The notes under the pieces: model-generated
Told to the model about the DNA's origin: nothing
The model's database searches: none
Seen by the model: only the letters and a program-made list of their open reading frames with translations
Assembly (NCBI GenBank): GCA_029449235.1
Contig: JANATG010000012.1
Coordinates: forward strand, 744,001-808,000
DNA: 64,000 nucleotides
Direction of reading: 5' to 3'
Source: Linnemannia schmuckeri
Taxonomy: Eukaryota; Mortierellomycota; Mortierellomycetes; Mortierellales; Mortierellaceae
Made by a program: the position numbers and the translations under genes
Shown here: positions 60,536-64,000 of the stretch, in pieces
Numbering within the stretch: the stretch's first letter is position 1
Layout of the letters: each line of letters opens with the position of its first letter

Positions 60536-63500
60536 AGTAATGGCCGCAACTCTTACCGCACACGCACATAGACACCTACACTTCGTTGTTCTACTCTTGC
60601 TATCAATGTGACTACAAGGATGAGATTAGAAGAAAGTAAGGGAGAAAGGGACAGAGGAGAGAGTGAGAGAAGAAGAGGCTAGGTCAAAAGTGATACCAAT
60701 TGCTTTTAAAAACCACCTCATTGCATACCTTTGTCTTCTTTTTCCCCTCTTATCCTTCTAACCGTCCCACCACCACGGTGAGGTGACTCTCAAGATTGCG
60801 AACCCGCCTGCGACTAGGGCACATCACCATCATGCAATTCATCCACAATACCCCAGATTGATGTTATGCAAAGAACAACAAGAAAGGGAAAAAGGGAACC
60901 AGACCCTGCTATATGAAATGCCATACATAGTAGCAGCAGGGGGAAGAATAGCAGGAGCACTACATCCGAGGAAGGACAAATACGCAACCATCCCAACAAA
61001 CAAATAAACAAAATAGTAACATTGTCCCCATGCCTTTCTTAGCCCTTTCCTCGCTTTTCTCGCTTGTACTTCCAAAGCATTGATTCTGAATCATATTGGC
61101 AGGATGCACACACGCACGCAGATACGCGCTTTGGTTGAGTTATTCGCCCGAGGTACAAGATCTTCGTTTCGCTATTGTGTGTACTCAGGGCCTGTCAGAA
61201 TACAGCAACAAACAAGAAAGAAAGAAGAAAGAATCCGATATCTCGGGGTCAACTGGGTCTTCCATCCCATTCCGGTGTTTACTAGCAATGGATAGATGAT
61301 CCTTCCACTTTATTTATTTTTTTTGCTCTCTTTATCTCTCCCCGTCCTGATCCCTTGGCGTTAGAATCTCTTGCGCGAGAAGGGACATATCGCCTTTCCC
61401 CGCAATTTTGTTTTGGCAATGGCATTTATTCGAAATTTCAGTCGAGAAGGTCGGTTCATGAACGACATTTTTTTTCTCTTGTTTGTTTGCAGGGAATGTT
61501 TATCTGATCGACAAAAAAAATAAAAAATAAAAAAATTGTGTGTGTGTGGAGTAGATTCATTTGGATGACTGACTGCTGAACTTGATGAAAGGCAGGGAAG
61601 AACCAGAAGGAAGAGTAAGGCTTGATGAGAAGAGTCGAAAATAAAAGAAATTGCATAAAGACCTGCATGCACCCTTTCTACCCTCCCTTTCCTTACACAG
61701 ATACAGACGTAAACCCCTCGTCTGGCTGGCTTGAGTGTACTACTGTTTACCCTAGCTCAGTTTATGTCTCTCTTGGCTTTGTGGTCTCTCCTACCACACC
61801 ACCTTTGTCTAGTCATCGCCTTCTCTGAACAAGAAGATGACGCCCAAAGAACCTTGTTTCTTTTCTTATGTGAAAAGGGCATTCCAATTCCAAGGCAAGT
61901 GAGAAAAGATAAAAGAGACTATGGTCAAGGGCGTAGATAGGGTAAAGAGGTAAATGGCAGAGTCGAAACTATAAAAGTTTGAAATTATAGACATTCTCCA
62001 AAGCGTTTTTGTTCACATCAGTTGGGCTTTTCTGATCTCTTTCGACTCTATTCAAGACGATCCAACTCCCAAGACATAAACGACTGAACCATCACCTATG
62101 GTAGACGCAAAGAAAAAGAGTTGCAAAACAACGAGTACCTCTTCTCCTCGTTACTTGTGATGAAGATGGAAGACTCCACGGGGTGCCATACAACACGGCG
62201 ACTCTCCTTTGCTTCCATCTGTCCACTCAACGAGTGGTTCCATGAAATGGCACCAAGTTCTTCCAGTTTCCAGGATCACCGAACTCTCCCCGTATTTGAC
62301 TTTTCATCCTTCTTACTCTTCTCATGATTTCCCTGTTGGCCTGTAGTTTCTCCGACGGACAATCGGCGGATCGCCTTTTTTTTATTTAGTTTCTCTCTCT
62401 CTCGTCTTTTTTTGTCTTGTTCAGATGAGGATCTGTGCTTCTCTTTTCCCCGGCAATTTGCGAAAAAAATAGCTATGAGGACATGATGGAGAGCAAAGGA
62501 CTATTTCCAAGGAATGAGTGACAAGAGCAGTACAATGATTAACATAAAACCACAGCTCTTTTTCTATCTACACACGCACCCTAGTTTTTCTATATTTTCT
62601 TGTCTATCCTGTCTATCTTAGCATACCTTTTGGTGCTAGTCAGTATGGGGAAGGGGAAAAGTATCCGGGGAGGGAAAAATAAAAACAAACGATGATGATG
62701 CTGAGGTATCTCCACTCTCAACGATTATTATAGTTCCAGGATCCGGCGCTAAGAGCACATCATACCCTCATTAGCATTCAGATCCAGCCAGGCAATTGTG
62801 TCTCACTCTATGTTCAAGTGGGATAAATGCATTGCCTACGATCGCCCTTCGCTTCGTTTTCCTTTCTCCGAAGGCAGTCTGCCTCTGCCGGTCTAGCGAA
62901 AAAGAGGGATGGATCGCTGTGTGAAAGGGAGGAAAACCCTTGATACTTTTTCCTACCCGACGGGTCAACAAACGGCGTCCTTAGTCTTCTCGTTTACCCA
63001 GTGCGTTCTTCCCAGAAGAACAACCCCGCTCCTTCTATATTTCTCCTCTGGCTTTCTCCGCGAACAAACAAGTGACAATCCAACGAGGGATTTTTTATAT
63101 CGGGTTTTGTCATTCACATACACGTCTCCATTTTATGGAACGTTCAGTGGAGACATTGCTGTGTCAAGGAAACCGCAATATGTTTTTCATGAATTCTCAC
63201 TCTTTCTCCTGTCCTTCCTCGTCAGTCATATTTTGCGAATAAAAGAGGTACCAACACAATACAAGAGAGGAGAGAGTGTGCGACGATGTGAGCTTTATTT
63301 CTTCGTTGTAGCATCACAACAACATCAACAACAACATGAAGTTGCTCAATTTGTTTTTTTAGGTGGAACAACCGAGTGGAAGAGGGATGAAAAGAGGAAA
63401 GAAAAGGCGGTGCTGGAAGGGGCAAACCATCGGAGGGATAAAATATTTGCAAACGGATATGCAACTACAAATCAAGAACCTCACACAACCCTTCCCTCTC

Positions 63501-64000
63501 TCCATCTTTTGCCTCGATGGTGCACCTGCTGTTATGTTTGTTTAGAGCAGCAGTCAACCAGTATGAAAATATACACCCAAACAAATGCGAGCGCCTCTTT
63601 AACAACAAGGCGAAAGACAGGGAGAAAGAGAGTTGGATGATGGGCAGAGAGGGAAGGGACCGACCATCTGAATAAAAATTTGTTTGGGTGCTGAGGAGGA
63701 CCCCTGACACACCCTGATGAGCACCAGCATAGAGTTTGGGCTGTTGCGCTGAGCTACTTTTTTTTTTGTCGAGGAAGACAGACAAAGACACAGACAGAGA
63801 AAGCAGGCGAGTAAAGGTGAGAGTGAGAGAGACAGTCAGTCAGTTGACTTTTCTAGTGAGAGGTACCCATGGTCGTACTCTGTCTACAAACAAGAAAGAA
63901 AACCAACACAACAACGAAGCGTGTGTTCCTTCCAATCTTGAAAACGTGTCGACAACTGACTGTCATTCTATTATGTTCGTGCCTGCGCCTGCAAATAACA

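Larger units (their letters stand above)
55765..64000. other. 8.2 kb with no supported gene; A/T homopolymers and purine/pyrimidine microsatellites
   Basis: Neither strand shows a conserved protein, and every longer open frame is low-complexity except a 243-codon + strand frame at 62909-63640 that I do not recognise. Composition: purine-rich + strand from 55800 to 56570 (sense leader or promoter of the NRG1-like gene would be C/T-rich), A29 at 56027-56055, (GA)n near 57009-57030 next to (AATG)n, TAGTTGGC/TTGG repeats at 58105-58165, A33 at 59302-59334, A40 at 60495-60534, and mixed C/T-rich sequence to the end. It may be a large regulatory region, a long non-coding transcript, or the unrecognised start of a gene outside the window. 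Confidence 0.55.

Overview
This is a 64-kb piece of a fungal nuclear chromosome. Most genes are split by short GT-AG introns of about 70-130 nt. Leaders are rich in C/T, A/T homopolymers of 20-40 nt are frequent outside coding sequence, and almost every gene has a recognisable fungal or opisthokont orthologue. Intron density, a full-size YOL075C-type ABCG pump, a GCN4-type bZIP and a KAT14/ATAC2 acetyltransferase that budding yeast lacks suggest an early-diverging filamentous fungus. Mortierellomycota is my best guess; that is an inference, because there is no rDNA or mitochondrial marker in the window. All exon models were assembled by hand from splice sites, and for every gene complete within the window the joined exons keep one open frame.

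Layout. 1-1525: 3' part of SGT1 (+). 3248-4438: a type I membrane protein with a Cys-rich ectodomain (+). 4930-6661: UNC-50/GMH1 (+). 6980-8063: secreted class-2 lipase (-). 8790-14387: full-size ABCG transporter (-). 16676-18288: GPI-type chitin-deacetylase-like protein with its catalytic motifs lost (+). 18636-20719: lipoyl synthase (-). 21686-24417: MTO1/MnmG (-). 24682-26053: SF3B4 (-). 26707-33763: SWR1 (+). 33930-37233: external NADH dehydrogenase with EF-hands (-). 40322-42186: GCN4-type bZIP with two upstream ORFs (+). 42675-44843: RIB3 (-). 45520-49728: KAT14/ATAC2-like acetyltransferase (-). 50265-52726: DHA1-type MFS transporter (-). 53395-55764: NRG1-like C2H2 repressor (-). From 55765 to the end there are 8.2 kb without a gene I can support.

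Functionally it is mostly housekeeping: mitochondrial function (LIAS, MTO1, NDE), chromatin and transcription (SWR1, KAT14, GCN4-like, NRG1-like), splicing (SF3B4), co-chaperone and trafficking (SGT1, UNC-50), vitamin synthesis (RIB3) and surface/export functions. I see no transposon, tRNA, rRNA, CRISPR array or secondary-metabolite cluster. The observations most worth following are the GCN4-like leader (two uORFs flanking a repeated TCTCATCAGTG element), the deacetylase pseudoenzyme, the PHD-GNAT architecture of the KAT14 homologue, the four AT-hooks on SWR1, and the long gene-free right end.
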